64,000 nt of DNA, taken from contig NZ_CP195790.1 in NCBI RefSeq assembly GCF_051465645.1, forward strand, positions 310,001-374,000, written 5' to 3'. The first letter of the stretch is position 1, and each line of letters opens with the position of its first letter. The notes beneath the pieces are model-generated. The model was not told the DNA's origin and searched no databases. It worked only from the letters and a program-made list of their open reading frames with translations. The translations under genes were made by a program, and so were the position numbers. Shown one piece after another: positions 36,344 to 44,942 of this stretch. Source of the DNA: Planctomicrobium sp051465645. Lineage in GTDB: Bacteria > Planctomycetota > Planctomycetia > Planctomycetales > Planctomycetaceae.

Positions 36344-36778
36344 TCACTCGACTGTCCCATATCGACTGGCAAGCGAATTCAATACTCCTGCCATAAAATT
36401 ACCGCTTCGCCGATCCGTTGAGGCCGTGACGAGTGTTATCGGACATTCAATCCAAGAACCTGACCTTTCAATCACAGGCATTCGGTAATAAACATTCTTC
36501 TTGTTTTTTAGGTCAATGTTCCAGATTCCGCCTAATTTCTTGCGAAAAGTTTCCCCAACGTATCGAGCTGCCATATCTAATGTCAGCTTTTCAGGATCTT
36601 TGAGAATTTCGTGGACATTCTCGTATTGCGATAGCAGCCAAGTCTCCAAGATGGAAAGTGAATCAGCAGAATAATCCAGCTTTGCGGAAATGTCGGTAGG
36701 CAAACTACAGATGAACTCAGCAAGGCAATCATCCATCTCAAATAGCCAAAATTCAAAATGATCTCGTGTTGCAGTCAT
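36344..36778 (-). CDS. Small uncharacterised protein (144 aa)
   Basis: Start at the ATG at 36778 rather than an upstream frame to 36826, because the upstream part shows no coding character and approaches a MITE-like repeat. The protein is soluble and acidic, with blocks LDMAARYVGETFRKKLGGIWNID and VYYRMPVIERSGSWIECPITLVTAS. A Y-x-G-E-x-x-R-x-x-L-G-G-x-W core recurs in small uncharacterised proteins, some of them toxin-immunity-like, but no toxin is beside it. Convergent with the exported protein at 36322. Function unknown. Confidence 0.65.
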   Translation of the reverse strand: MTATRDHFEFWLFEMDDCLAEFICSLPTDISAKLDYSADSLSILETWLLSQYENVHEILKDPEKLTLDMAARYVGETFRKKLGGIWNIDLKNKKNVYYRMPVIERSGSWIECPITLVTASTDRRSGNFMAGVLNSLASRYGTVE

Positions 36779-36807
36779 ACGTTTCAATTTCCCACCGTAT
36801 AAGAAAT

Positions 36808-36941
36808 GGCAGGGTGGCGTGGTCAAAGTGTCTGGAAATGTGTGCCATGCTCATGTCGCTTCAGCAGCATGAGCATGCCGAGAGTGTGTGGCCACCAAAC
36901 ATGTTCGCCCTGCTGACGCGATGCGAACATGCCACCCCGCC
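36808..36941 (+). repeat. MITE-like two-hairpin repeat, copy 1 (most complete)
   Basis: 134 bp bounded by imperfect terminal inverted repeats GGCAGGGTGGC / GCCACCCCGCC and flanked by a possible AAT target duplication. Two internal perfect hairpins are present: CATGCTCATG/CATGAGCATG (846-855 / 868-877) and CATGTTCGC/GCGAACATG (900-908 / 923-931). It has no coding capacity. Two further copies are at 39946-40072 and, inverted, 53549-53684. Confidence 0.8.
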
Positions 36942-37049
36942 AATGAAGAGCCGTCCAGCCCCCGTAATTGAAGGTTGCGGGTCTAAGAATAGCATTCAAC
37001 GACCCGCATAGCGGACTCTACTTCGCTACTTCATTAAACTTTATTTTCT

Positions 37050-37883
37050 TTAGCCGGCGATCCTGGCTTCTGTCAGTCCGTGTTCAAAATCACCGCTGAG
37101 TGTGATGTAGTGGCCTCCATATAAGTCCCCGTCGTCGTACCAGAATTCGAAGGTCCGGTCCCGCTTAATACTGATTGAGTTCAACGTCATGAATGACTTG
37201 AACTTTTGAGCTGTCAGCCTGACTCCGAAGTCAGCCTGCCAGTCAGCAGCCTTTTCCTCAAGTAATTCGAGCACCGCATAATCTTTAGTCTTTCGTGTCC
37301 ACTCAGCCTGCTCGTCGAACAGTCTCCTGGCGACAGCGAGCAAATCAGCCAACTCTTCCGGCTCCATGGCATCCAGAGTCAGACTAACCTTTCGCTTCTG
37401 CCAGTTGATTTGAGCTTCATAGCTCTCTATTCGTCGATCAAGAGTGAATGTGCCCAGACGTCTGTCCTGAAACGTCACAGGATTCTGCAACTGGTTCGCA
37501 AAATCCTCAAGCTCTGCATCGCTAACAGGTCCTACGATGTCAATTAGTTCGCATATCAGCGTCCCGAAGACAGGATCCAAGGTGATGCGACCGTGAACTT
37601 CGAGGATTGAAAAAGCTTGAAGCTGATTTTGGTAGAAGCGAAGATCATCCCATGTTTCTGCTCTCTTGCAAATTGAAAGTTCGTCAAAACGCATTCGACC
37701 CTCCTCAATTCGCCATGCTGCAAAACCACTATTTAAGATTGCAAACCCGGGAAGTGGGCCACCTCCAGCTCCGCTTGGACTGACGATTCCTCGTATTTTA
37801 ATAGCGGGTTCATTCGACAATATTTCAAACAGAGTATTCCATCGCGCTGCAGCATCCGCGAATTCATCTGAAACTGGTGCCAT
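37050..37883 (-). CDS. DUF2262-like protein of unknown function
   Basis: 277 aa, soluble, no signal peptide. The C-terminal half (TFQDRRLGTFTLDRRIESYEAQINWQKRKVSLTLDAM... then KDYAVLELLEEKAADW and FEFWYDDGDLYGGHYITLSGD) matches the DUF2262 pattern. This domain is found in scattered small cytoplasmic proteins, sometimes near immunity-type genes. The N-terminal half is unassigned. It lies in the repeat-rich accessory stretch next to a RAYT gene. Start ATG at 37883. Confidence 0.75.
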   Translation of the reverse strand: MAPVSDEFADAAARWNTLFEILSNEPAIKIRGIVSPSGAGGGPLPGFAILNSGFAAWRIEEGRMRFDELSICKRAETWDDLRFYQNQLQAFSILEVHGRITLDPVFGTLICELIDIVGPVSDAELEDFANQLQNPVTFQDRRLGTFTLDRRIESYEAQINWQKRKVSLTLDAMEPEELADLLAVARRLFDEQAEWTRKTKDYAVLELLEEKAADWQADFGVRLTAQKFKSFMTLNSISIKRDRTFEFWYDDGDLYGGHYITLSGDFEHGLTEARIAG

Positions 37884-37948
37884 GAAGATTGACGACTTTC
37901 TAATACACGCATGCTTTGTATTGAATGTATACGAATATAAATCGAGTC

Positions 37949-37970
37949 GGCTGGGGCCTCAAGACTCCGC
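37949..37970 (-). repeat. Degenerate REP palindrome, 5' of RAYT
   Basis: GGCTGGGGCCTCAAGACTCC is a degenerate version of the GGCTGGGTCCTCAAGACCCA REP seen at 39754. It lies ~80 bp before the RAYT start, in inverted orientation to the REP after the gene. Confidence 0.6.
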
Positions 37971-38047
37971 AATTGTGGGGACTCGCTGTCGTTTGGCAAA
38001 CTTGCCTCTGGGGAGCGAGAGTAAGAGGTTGCTTGAGGAAGGGCTTC

Positions 38048-38596
38048 ATGCGTCGCTATCGAAGGAATCGCGAGGGGCGTCTGTTCTTCTTCACGGTTGT
38101 CACTCATGAGCGACGAAACATACTGACCTCAGAACTGGCAAGAAATGCTCTGAGAGAAGCGATTCAAGAAGTTCGACAGCGTTACCCGTTTGTAATTACC
38201 GCCATTGTGTTATTGCCCGATCATCTTCATACGATCTGGGAATTGCCTCCAGGAGAAAATGACTATTCTTTGCGTTGGAGGCTGATTAAGACTCATTTCA
38301 CGAAATTATGGATGGCAGGCGGAGGCAGCCAAGGCCTGTTGACGCAGAGTCGCAGGCGTAGTGGCGAGCAGGCTGTCTGGCAACGTCGCTTTTATGAGCA
38401 CACATGCCGCGACGAACAGGACGTCACTCGTTGTGTCGAGTACATCCATGTGAATCCAGTGAAACATCAGCTTGTTAAAAGAGTTTCGGACTGGCCGTGG
38501 TCATCGTTTCATCGGTATGTTCAGTTGGGGCTGTATCCGCATGACTGGGGCGGTTCACCTGAGATGTACGGTGACGAGTTCCTTGAAGCTGAATGA
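38048..38596 (+). CDS. REP-associated tyrosine transposase (RAYT, IS200-like)
   Basis: 182 aa. Y1-transposase family members nick single strands at REP palindromes. The start MRRYRRNREGRLFFFTVVTHERR is the typical RAYT N-terminus. The HUH motif is intact (LLPDHLHTIW), and the C-terminal RRFYEHTCRDEQDVTRCVEYIHVNPVKHQLV and DWPWSSFHRY blocks are diagnostic. The gene is flanked by inverted REP palindromes (37949 and 38597), the usual RAYT arrangement, so it probably mobilised them. A second, truncated copy of its 5' region is at 39857. Confidence 0.93.
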   Translation: MRRYRRNREGRLFFFTVVTHERRNILTSELARNALREAIQEVRQRYPFVITAIVLLPDHLHTIWELPPGENDYSLRWRLIKTHFTKLWMAGGGSQGLLTQSRRRSGEQAVWQRRFYEHTCRDEQDVTRCVEYIHVNPVKHQLVKRVSDWPWSSFHRYVQLGLYPHDWGGSPEMYGDEFLEAE

Positions 38597-38622
38597 GCTG
38601 GGTCTTGAGGACCCAGCCTACG
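38597..38622 (+). repeat. REP palindrome, 3' of RAYT
   Basis: GCTGGGTCTTGAGGACCCAG followed by CCTACG, starting directly after the RAYT stop codon. It is the best-preserved member of the window's REP family. Confidence 0.85.
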
Positions 38623-38941
38623 TCACTCCTCGTGCAGAAAAGGAGAGCTGAAGAGAGCCTGTGGTGCGGAAAGGTGCAGGCACGCGGTGACGATGTGTAA
38701 AACATTCCTGGTAATACACTTCTGCGTTCTGCAGACGCAAGGGGAGGCATTCGGATGTCGAGTGAATTCCAATCACTTCAGCACTTGGCAAGCAACTCTC
38801 GACACTGCAACATCGCCTATGCAAACGGTGATCTGTTTGTTCTAATTCGTTAAGCTTCGACATCACAATCGACGCGGGCTATACAATCGACGTAGACTTT
38901 CATGCTACTGAAGTTCCTTAGGGTTGAAGACAACAAGATCA

Positions 38942-39679
38942 ATGACTGACTCGATAGCATTTTGGAACAAAATTTTCTCTCAAAACAGCGACTACAGTTG
39001 CGTCGAATTCCCGAACAAGGAGTCTCCCCAATATCAGGTTCTTCTGGATGCATCGAAACATTTCGGGGATGTAAATGGAAAAACACTGATCGACATTGGA
39101 TGCGGAAGGGGAGCAACCAGTCTGTATTTTGCACAGTTGGGTGCGAATGTCATTAGTATTGATTACAGCCCGGTCGCGGTGAAGAATCTCTCCAACTTTT
39201 GTGATCAGAATGGAATTACGAACATTACTCCAGTGTGCGGACGGGCTCAGGAGGAGGTTGCCAAACTCAAGGCTGATTTCGTGTTTGGTTCGATGATCCT
39301 ACATCATATTGAACCATTTCCTGAATTTGCCGAGATCTTGAGCCAGGCAATCAGCACGGGAGGAATGGCTTTCTTTTGGGAAAACAATGCCCGTAGCAAA
39401 GCCATGATTTGGGTCAGGACAAACCTTGTCGGAAAGTTATGGATTCCGAAATATGGAGATGAAGAAGAGTTTCCGTTGATGGTCAGCGAAGTCGATCAAC
39501 TACGAAAACATTTTTCGGTAGAGATTCAATACCCGGAACTGCTAATGTTTCGTTTAATGTCTCAGTACCTGCTACGAGGACTCTGTAAATGGCCATTTCA
39601 AAAACTCGATAGCATTTTGTACCACGTTCCATTCATCCGTAAGTACAGTTACCGGCAATATGTGATTTTGACGAAGTAG
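38942..39679 (+). CDS. SAM-dependent methyltransferase
   Basis: 245 aa class I methyltransferase. Motif I is LIDIGCGRGATSLYFA (~residues 44-59), the acidic SAM-ribose contact is VISIDYSPVAV, and motif IV-like DFVFGSMILHHIEPFPEFAEIL follows. The C-terminal segment is hydrophobic and basic (LLMFRLMSQYLLRGLCKWPFQK), suggesting a lipid or quinone-like substrate or membrane contact. It sits alone between REP/RAYT elements, which suggests acquisition. The substrate cannot be told. Start ATG at 38942 preferred over TTG at 38924. Confidence 0.85.
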   Translation: MTDSIAFWNKIFSQNSDYSCVEFPNKESPQYQVLLDASKHFGDVNGKTLIDIGCGRGATSLYFAQLGANVISIDYSPVAVKNLSNFCDQNGITNITPVCGRAQEEVAKLKADFVFGSMILHHIEPFPEFAEILSQAISTGGMAFFWENNARSKAMIWVRTNLVGKLWIPKYGDEEEFPLMVSEVDQLRKHFSVEIQYPELLMFRLMSQYLLRGLCKWPFQKLDSILYHVPFIRKYSYRQYVILTK

Positions 39680-39753
39680 ACCGGTTTGGCATGACCGCGC
39701 AATGTGCGTCTCCCTATATCAGTTTTGTAGCGACTGTCTTTGAATTCAAGTTT

Positions 39754-39779
39754 CGTAGGCTGGGTCCTCAAGACCCAGC
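39754..39779 (-). repeat. REP palindrome
   Basis: CGTAGGCTGGGTCCTCAAGA followed by CCCAGC, the reverse orientation of the REP at 38597. It precedes the truncated RAYT copy exactly as the degenerate REP at 37949 precedes the intact RAYT. Confidence 0.85.
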
Positions 39780-39856
39780 AATTGTGAGGACTCGCTGTAG
39801 TTTGGTAATCTTGCCTTTGAGGAGCGAGTGTAAGAGGTTGCTTGAGGAACTGCTTC

Positions 39857-39949
39857 ATGCGTCGCTATCGACGGAATCGCGAGGGGTGCCTGTTCTTCTT
39901 CACGGTTGTCATTCACGAGCGACGAAACATACTGACCTCAGAAGTGGCA
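39857..39949 (+). pseudogene. Truncated second copy of the RAYT gene
   Basis: About 31 codons (MRRYRRNREGCLFFFTVVIH...) nearly identical to the start of the RAYT at 38048. Its ~80-bp 5' flank is also duplicated. The copy ends at GAAGTGGCA, where a MITE-like repeat begins; the intact gene continues GAACTGGCAAGAAATGC. The rest of the gene is missing, so it is a remnant from a duplicated REP-RAYT unit. Confidence 0.85.
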
Positions 39950-40072
39950 GGGGGGCGTGGTCAAAGTTTCTGAAGATGAGTGCCATGCTCATGTCGCTTC
40001 AGCAGCATGAGCATGCCGAGAGTGTATTAGCACCAATCCCCTGCCGACGCGAAACGAACATGCCACGCAGCC
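39946..40072 (+). repeat. MITE-like repeat, copy 2
   Basis: Begins GGCAGGGGGGCGTGGTC, ends GCCACGCAGCC. The first hairpin (CATGCTCATG/CATGAGCATG) is intact, the second is degraded. It abuts the truncated RAYT copy. Confidence 0.75.
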
Positions 40073-40177
40073 CTGAGCAACTTCGGCTGGGCAGCCAGAG
40101 TCATGCTGAGGCTGCAACCTTCCCCAGCCCGAGCCATTTCTGCTTATAAGAGTCGGTTTAGCCGCGCGCTTGCCAAC

Positions 40178-40203
40178 GCCGGGTCTTAGGGGCCCAGCCT
40201 TCG
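40178..40203 (+). repeat. REP palindrome
   Basis: GCCGGGTCTTAGGGGCCCAG followed by CCTTCG, a slightly diverged member of the REP family, ~100 bp after MITE copy 2. Confidence 0.75.
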
Positions 40204-40265
40204 TCATTATCTTCGAGTGCCACCGCTCTGTCGGGCACCCTGCCCTGTCTTTGACGGAAACGTTT

Positions 40266-41660
40266 TTAGCTCGCAATGGGTTGTAAGATCCGTTCCTTCG
40301 GAAAATCGTCGACCATTACTCTTCCGTTCAGGAAACTGTCCTGGCTGGCGAGCGAGTCAATGTCACCAGAGAGCCTCAATTGAATTTGCGCCATAATGCG
40401 GGCAATGTCCTGCGAACTAAAGACATTGAGGTGGTGTGTTGATGTGAGGTTGAATGTCTTCCCCATCGTCGTCATGCCGAACATCATCGGAGTCAGAATG
40501 CCTGTCCCTGAGAATCGGAAATAGTTCTGAACCAGCCCGCTGGCGATTTCCTCTTCCAAAAATTCGGTCAAATTGACATTTGAAATGTAACCGCTCAATG
40601 GAATCAGGTACGGTCCTGCGACCCGATTGGCCCTTCTCGGGAGGCAGTCCCAGATTCTGGACATGATGTCCATTTGCAGTGAATGTTCCCGGTAGGTCTT
40701 GGATTCTTTAAGCCGATTGGTTCTTACAGAAACACTCTTCACCAGATCCCGGAAAGGCCGTTGTTTCCCCATGAACTCTCGGACGTTGATACATCCCAGA
40801 AGCTGGCCAAGCGCGGTGTCAGTGTTCAGTTTTGAATCCCGTCTCAGATCGGCAGGAGCGTAAACTCCAATTCTTTTACGCCGGGAAGCTCTTAATTGGT
40901 CTGCAAAGTTCAGAGACAATGCTTCAATTAAGGATGCGAAAAGCAGGTCTTGAACTTTGACTCCCAATCGCTGGGTCGTCTGTTTCAGGGTCGCAGTTGA
41001 TAAGCCATGGGAGTGAATCGCGCATTCAGAGGCGACCCCTCCGGCAAAACGCCTGGGATGGTGATAACAAGTTACCGACTCGGTGATTTCAGCGAAGAGA
41101 TCCGCACCACGTCGCAGCATTCCCCGAATCGATGGCTTGCCTGGAAAGAGCTTATTGAGTGGTGGAGGATTGCGATCCAAGGAATCGATTACTGGCGGCA
41201 TCCCAGCGAGAACACGAACAATCTCACGTAGTACCAGCGATATTCCTCGGGAGTCAGAAATCGCATGCTGATAATTCAGTACGATGAACTGCCCTTGTTC
41301 GGTTTCGATCAGAAAGAATCGAACAGGCCAGTGCATTCCTTTTTCAAACGGAGTATTCAACTCTTCCGTTAGAAGGCATTGAAGGGCCCACTCGATGGAA
41401 CCACTTCGCATTTGATATTGGAATGGCGGGGACGCATCATTCGCATTCGTCCCATCCGCATAGCGAACGCTCCGACGGTTGTCGAGGAATTCAACAGGTG
41501 CCAAGCCAAGGGAATGGCACCTTTCGCTGATCACTTGCTGAACAAACTCAGGGTTATAAGTGGTCCCCAGATGCATGACATGAATTGCATTCATGGCATG
41601 GAACTCCTCCCAACGGAGCATCATGCACTGTAGACCGTTAAGCGGAATTTTGGTGGTCAT
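40266..41660 (-). CDS. Condensation/acyltransferase-superfamily protein
   Basis: 464 aa starting MTTKIPLNGLQCMMLRWEEF. The overall layout fits the CoA-dependent acyltransferase / condensation-domain superfamily (chloramphenicol-acetyltransferase-like fold). The active-site block is NYQHAISDSRGISLVLREIV: the consensus HHxxxDG reads Q-H-A-I-S-D-S, with the catalytic His (His132) and Asp136 kept but the first His and the Gly replaced. Later blocks include VQDLLFASLIEALS and GQLLGCINVREFMG. A carrier-protein domain is absent. It may join an acyl group to an alcohol or amine; no partner genes were recognised. Confidence 0.7.
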   Translation of the reverse strand: MTTKIPLNGLQCMMLRWEEFHAMNAIHVMHLGTTYNPEFVQQVISERCHSLGLAPVEFLDNRRSVRYADGTNANDASPPFQYQMRSGSIEWALQCLLTEELNTPFEKGMHWPVRFFLIETEQGQFIVLNYQHAISDSRGISLVLREIVRVLAGMPPVIDSLDRNPPPLNKLFPGKPSIRGMLRRGADLFAEITESVTCYHHPRRFAGGVASECAIHSHGLSTATLKQTTQRLGVKVQDLLFASLIEALSLNFADQLRASRRKRIGVYAPADLRRDSKLNTDTALGQLLGCINVREFMGKQRPFRDLVKSVSVRTNRLKESKTYREHSLQMDIMSRIWDCLPRRANRVAGPYLIPLSGYISNVNLTEFLEEEIASGLVQNYFRFSGTGILTPMMFGMTTMGKTFNLTSTHHLNVFSSQDIARIMAQIQLRLSGDIDSLASQDSFLNGRVMVDDFPKERILQPIAS

Positions 41661-41987
41661 AGGAAAATGGCTGCTGTCGGCGGGCGCAAAACCGAAAGGA
41701 ATAGCGTTCGTCTATGGGTGAGGTAAGCACTCGATATCGCGTATTCCTGCCATCTTGATCGGCAATTTCTGTGTGACCTCCTTATAAATCGCCGATCATT
41801 TGCCACATTTTCAATTTATGCCAATTTGTGAGCCTGATTTTGCAAAGAATCACTACGAATTTGATGGGATGTCAAGGAGACGGTCCGGTTACAGCGGTCG
41901 TTCAACAGTGACTGGTGCCCGAGTTGAGAGGGTATAGAGTGCCACTGCTCTGCCGATCATTGTGAGGGTCTGGTCGCTAAATATGAC
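41661..41987. other. Intergenic, no gene
   Basis: 327 bp, AT-rich in part, between two minus-strand genes. Nothing recognised. Confidence 0.4.
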
Positions 41988-42536
41988 TCATTCCGCGCAG
42001 ATTGGATCGATTGCCAAGGGGCCGATTCCTATCCCAGCATGAACACCAGCACTGGACCAGATCCAGTCAGTCGGGCGTTCCACAAGACCTCTTTGGACTG
42101 GGTTAGCGTGAATGCAATCGACGAAATTGTCGATCGGACGTTGATTCCAGAGATTTTTGTCATCCCGACCTGCCGGTTGCCAGAACCGGAATGTCTCGCA
42201 AGTGACCTGTCTCACTGTCAATTTTCGAAGCCATTTCTGCTGGCTGGATTCAATTAGAAAGGCTTTCGCCTGCTTAGAAACGGGTGCTTTCAGTGCCGCC
42301 AGGATTCGGCTTATGAGAATGGTCGTGTCCCGGGGGAGAATCAACAGGTCGACATGCTCCGGCGTGGTCACATAAGCCCGCACGGCAACATTCAAGTCGC
42401 CCCGAACCCTCTGGATCGCGTCGATCATCCACTTGCGTGAACGATCCCGGTTCAACAGAGGAAGTCGTTGCCAGCAGGAAAATGTGAGGAAGTGCGCGTG
42501 CCCCGATTCGTCGATCGACCGTCGCTTCTTTCTGAT
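41988..42536 (-). pseudogene. Degenerate RAYT-like transposase gene (start and catalytic residues lost)
   Basis: Open from a TAG at 42537-42539 to the stop at 41988. Family-like sequence begins upstream of any usual start codon (RRSIDESGHAHFLTFSCWQR), so the native ATG seems lost; the first possible start is TTG at 42455 (155 aa). The HUH site reads PEHVDLLI, with Asp in place of the second His. The conserved GGGYDRN-like block reads AGRDDKN and YIHANP reads CIHANP, so the usual tyrosines are gone. It is either decayed or a domesticated non-catalytic DNA-binding protein. A decayed IS lies immediately upstream. Confidence 0.7.
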
Positions 42537-42581
42537 CTACGATTGGGGTTGGGAGCAGTGCTCGACCATATTACCTCATCA

Positions 42582-43174
42582 TCATCCGCATTGCTCACAG
42601 AGAAGCGGCACGCAGGTCGTACTCTCGCCTTGGGCACCCGGCAAGCCTAGCGTGTCGACTGCCAGATTTCGCTTGCGACCTGTCATTTTCTTGGCTCCGT
42701 CGAAACCTCGCACGCCACCTCGTTCAGTCGTTTTCACGGTTTGAGAGTCGATGCTGCCGGCACTGGGAGTCGGTTCCCGCTGCGGAGCCACAGACTCCCG
42801 CACTCCTTCCCGCAGCACATCCACCATCAGTTTCCAGGAACCGTCATCTCTCCACGTGGAGAAGTATTCAAAGACACTGCTGGCGGGGAGGCAGGTCATG
42901 CGGCAACATGTCCCACTGGCATCCACTGCGTTCCAGATACAGCAGGGCATTGATCACTTCCCGCATGTCAACACCCCGAGGACGACCACCAGGTTTTGCG
43001 GGAGGGATGAGATGCGAAATCAGTTCCCATTGAGCATCTGTCAAATCGCTGGGATAACGCTTGCGTAATTGCATCAGCATCCCTTTGCTGGCGAACCCAA
43101 CGAATTATCACTGATCAGATGGTAACCTCCTCGCAAACACAGATTTACAGCAAGACCACTTTTCGGATAGCCTC
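42582..43174 (-). mobile_element. Decayed IS5-type insertion sequence
   Basis: The transposase is split. Frame 1 (43080 down to ~42900) reads LRKRYPSDLTDAQWELISHLIPPAKPGG... to PHDLPP; after a frameshift, frame 2 (to ~42640) continues VFEYFSTWRDDGSW...SIDSQTVKTTERGGVRGFDGAKKMTGRKRNLAVDTLG. The C-terminal third with the last catalytic Glu is missing. The right end is probably the AGAGGCTATCCGAAAAGTGG-like terminus near 43174, which abuts the stop codon of the neighbouring PHP-like gene. It is inactive. Confidence 0.8.
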
Positions 43175-44802
43175 TAAACACGCATTAAAGGCTGCGAGAA
43201 AATCATATCCACAATTGGAGCGGGCCCTTTTTCAGAACCAAGGATCTTGGTTGGTTCGACAGGCTGATCCCCATTCAACTGTGCGATTCCATGAACATCA
43301 AGCGATCGCATGAATCTTGCAGTTAATGGCATCTCACGGAAATGATGGTTTGGATAGCAAAATGCTTCGACACGAACGAATGAAGGCTTAATTCGCCCAG
43401 TCGTATCTCGTTCGAACGGAAACTCGGCAGTTGTGTCATCAGAACTCATCTCGATGCCGCGGTCTGTGACAATCCGAATCTGTACATTCGGCTTCTTGTT
43501 TTTGTCGTTTCCTGTCACTTCGACAACGAGCGATTTTGCCTTCCCACTTTCATCTTTAAGCACTTCGATCCGACTGAATCGAAATTCGCTATAGTCGTAT
43601 GGTGCAGCAACTTCTCCGTAATCATTGACGGAAAGCGAAGCAACCGAACCAAAGAAAGCTCCTTGTCGATACGCCTTGAGTGCGAGAGCTTCTCTCTCCT
43701 CTGGAGTTGTCTCTTTAGCAGGGGGAACAATCAGAACGTTCCGGCCCCGACCAAAGGTTAAATGATCTTTGACACAGAAGGCCCAGCAACGTCGACCGGT
43801 GCTCAAGATCTGATCCCAAAGTCGGTAGTAGTGCACATACTCATCTTTCCGCTGCTTGCTTCCAAAACCAAACCCGTGATGCTGGTTCCAGATCTCAATC
43901 CCTAACACTCGCGGGTCAAAATCCAGCATTGCAAAGTAATCGGCAGCTGCAAGAGTCGGGTGATTCAGTGTCACGCCGCCCCCTGTGGGATGCAGCAGTC
44001 CACCGACCTGTTGACCATCAATCACTTCTCCATCCAATGCAGCCTTGAACATCTCTCGCCACGGACGATTCGTTCCCTGCATCAATCTCACTCTGGTGAT
44101 CTTGAGCTGAGAATTATCGTAAGCAACTTCCACTTTCAGATCAGGAGCCGACATGCGGAAGTACATTGAGTGCGCTCCGACATTGAGTGGGAGATTCTCA
44201 ACAGGCCCCTGGTCTTCAAATTGCTGTCGAGGAGAACATTTCGTAGCCCCTCGAACCGTCAAAAGTGCTGGGGAGGCTGATTCTTTATCTCCTTGCTTCT
44301 CGATTGTCACATCGAGCCGATATGTGCCCAGATACGGTTTGGCACCGAATACATTCAGGTTATTGAATTCATGTTTGAACGGGCATTCCTGAAGCTGCTT
44401 ATTACCGACGGTGCTTCCATAGCCAGTTGAAAGACGACTGCCGATGCCGTTGAAGTGCAGACCAGCATCGGTAAAGGAATGTTGCTCTGCGTTTGGTGCG
44501 GAAACGACGTCTGGATGGCTTTTCTGAAACGTTTCCGACATTTCAACCGGAGAGGACGGATAGTAATTACTGAACGCAAAGTGGCGATAACCCATTTTAT
44601 AGAAGGTATCGCGAGACGCATCAGTCTCCCCCTGATGCTGGTGAGACATGGAATGCAGATATTCCCAATTGCCCCAATTCACCTCCTCATAGGGATTCAA
44701 AAGTTCCGGCTGAGAAGTGGTCTGTGCCTCAAGTTTGTCTGCTGCAATATTCAACAGAGCAGGTGCCGCGGCGAGAGAGCAAAGGAAGTCTCTTCGTTGC
44801 AT
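43174..44802 (-). CDS. Tat-exported PHP-like metal-dependent hydrolase, possibly 3'-truncated
   Basis: 542 aa. The twin-arginine leader is MQRRDFLCSLAAAPALL. The segment EYLHSMSHQHQGETDASRDTFYKMGYRHFAFSNYYP resembles the metal-binding start of PHP-type phosphoesterase domains. Further candidate His/Asp ligands lie in HPTGGGVTLNHPTLAA and DFDPRVLGIEIWNQHHG (~residues 260-300). The substrate is unknown. The stop codon TAG lies exactly at the edge of the IS5-type remnant, so the native C-terminus may have been cut or replaced by the insertion. Confidence 0.7.
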   Translation of the reverse strand: MQRRDFLCSLAAAPALLNIAADKLEAQTTSQPELLNPYEEVNWGNWEYLHSMSHQHQGETDASRDTFYKMGYRHFAFSNYYPSSPVEMSETFQKSHPDVVSAPNAEQHSFTDAGLHFNGIGSRLSTGYGSTVGNKQLQECPFKHEFNNLNVFGAKPYLGTYRLDVTIEKQGDKESASPALLTVRGATKCSPRQQFEDQGPVENLPLNVGAHSMYFRMSAPDLKVEVAYDNSQLKITRVRLMQGTNRPWREMFKAALDGEVIDGQQVGGLLHPTGGGVTLNHPTLAAADYFAMLDFDPRVLGIEIWNQHHGFGFGSKQRKDEYVHYYRLWDQILSTGRRCWAFCVKDHLTFGRGRNVLIVPPAKETTPEEREALALKAYRQGAFFGSVASLSVNDYGEVAAPYDYSEFRFSRIEVLKDESGKAKSLVVEVTGNDKNKKPNVQIRIVTDRGIEMSSDDTTAEFPFERDTTGRIKPSFVRVEAFCYPNHHFREMPLTARFMRSLDVHGIAQLNGDQPVEPTKILGSEKGPAPIVDMIFSQPLMRV

Positions 44803-44942
44803 TGTTATCTCCAGGATCTTATTTCAACTCTGATTCATTACAGCAAGGGCAAACAGAGTGAGCCATTTAGGTCACACGCATGTTGCCCCAAACATGAACA
44901 CAACGCAACAGGAAAGAAAGCAACACGGATCACAGCTCTTGA

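Noticed and set aside
36344..37883. Toxin-immunity pair
   Set aside because: Two small uncharacterised genes with weakly immunity-like features lie here, but no toxin domain or secretion signal is present near them.
36808..40203. CRISPR-like array
   Set aside because: The short palindromes are unevenly spaced, in mixed orientation and flanked by RAYT/IS remains, without regular spacers or cas genes.
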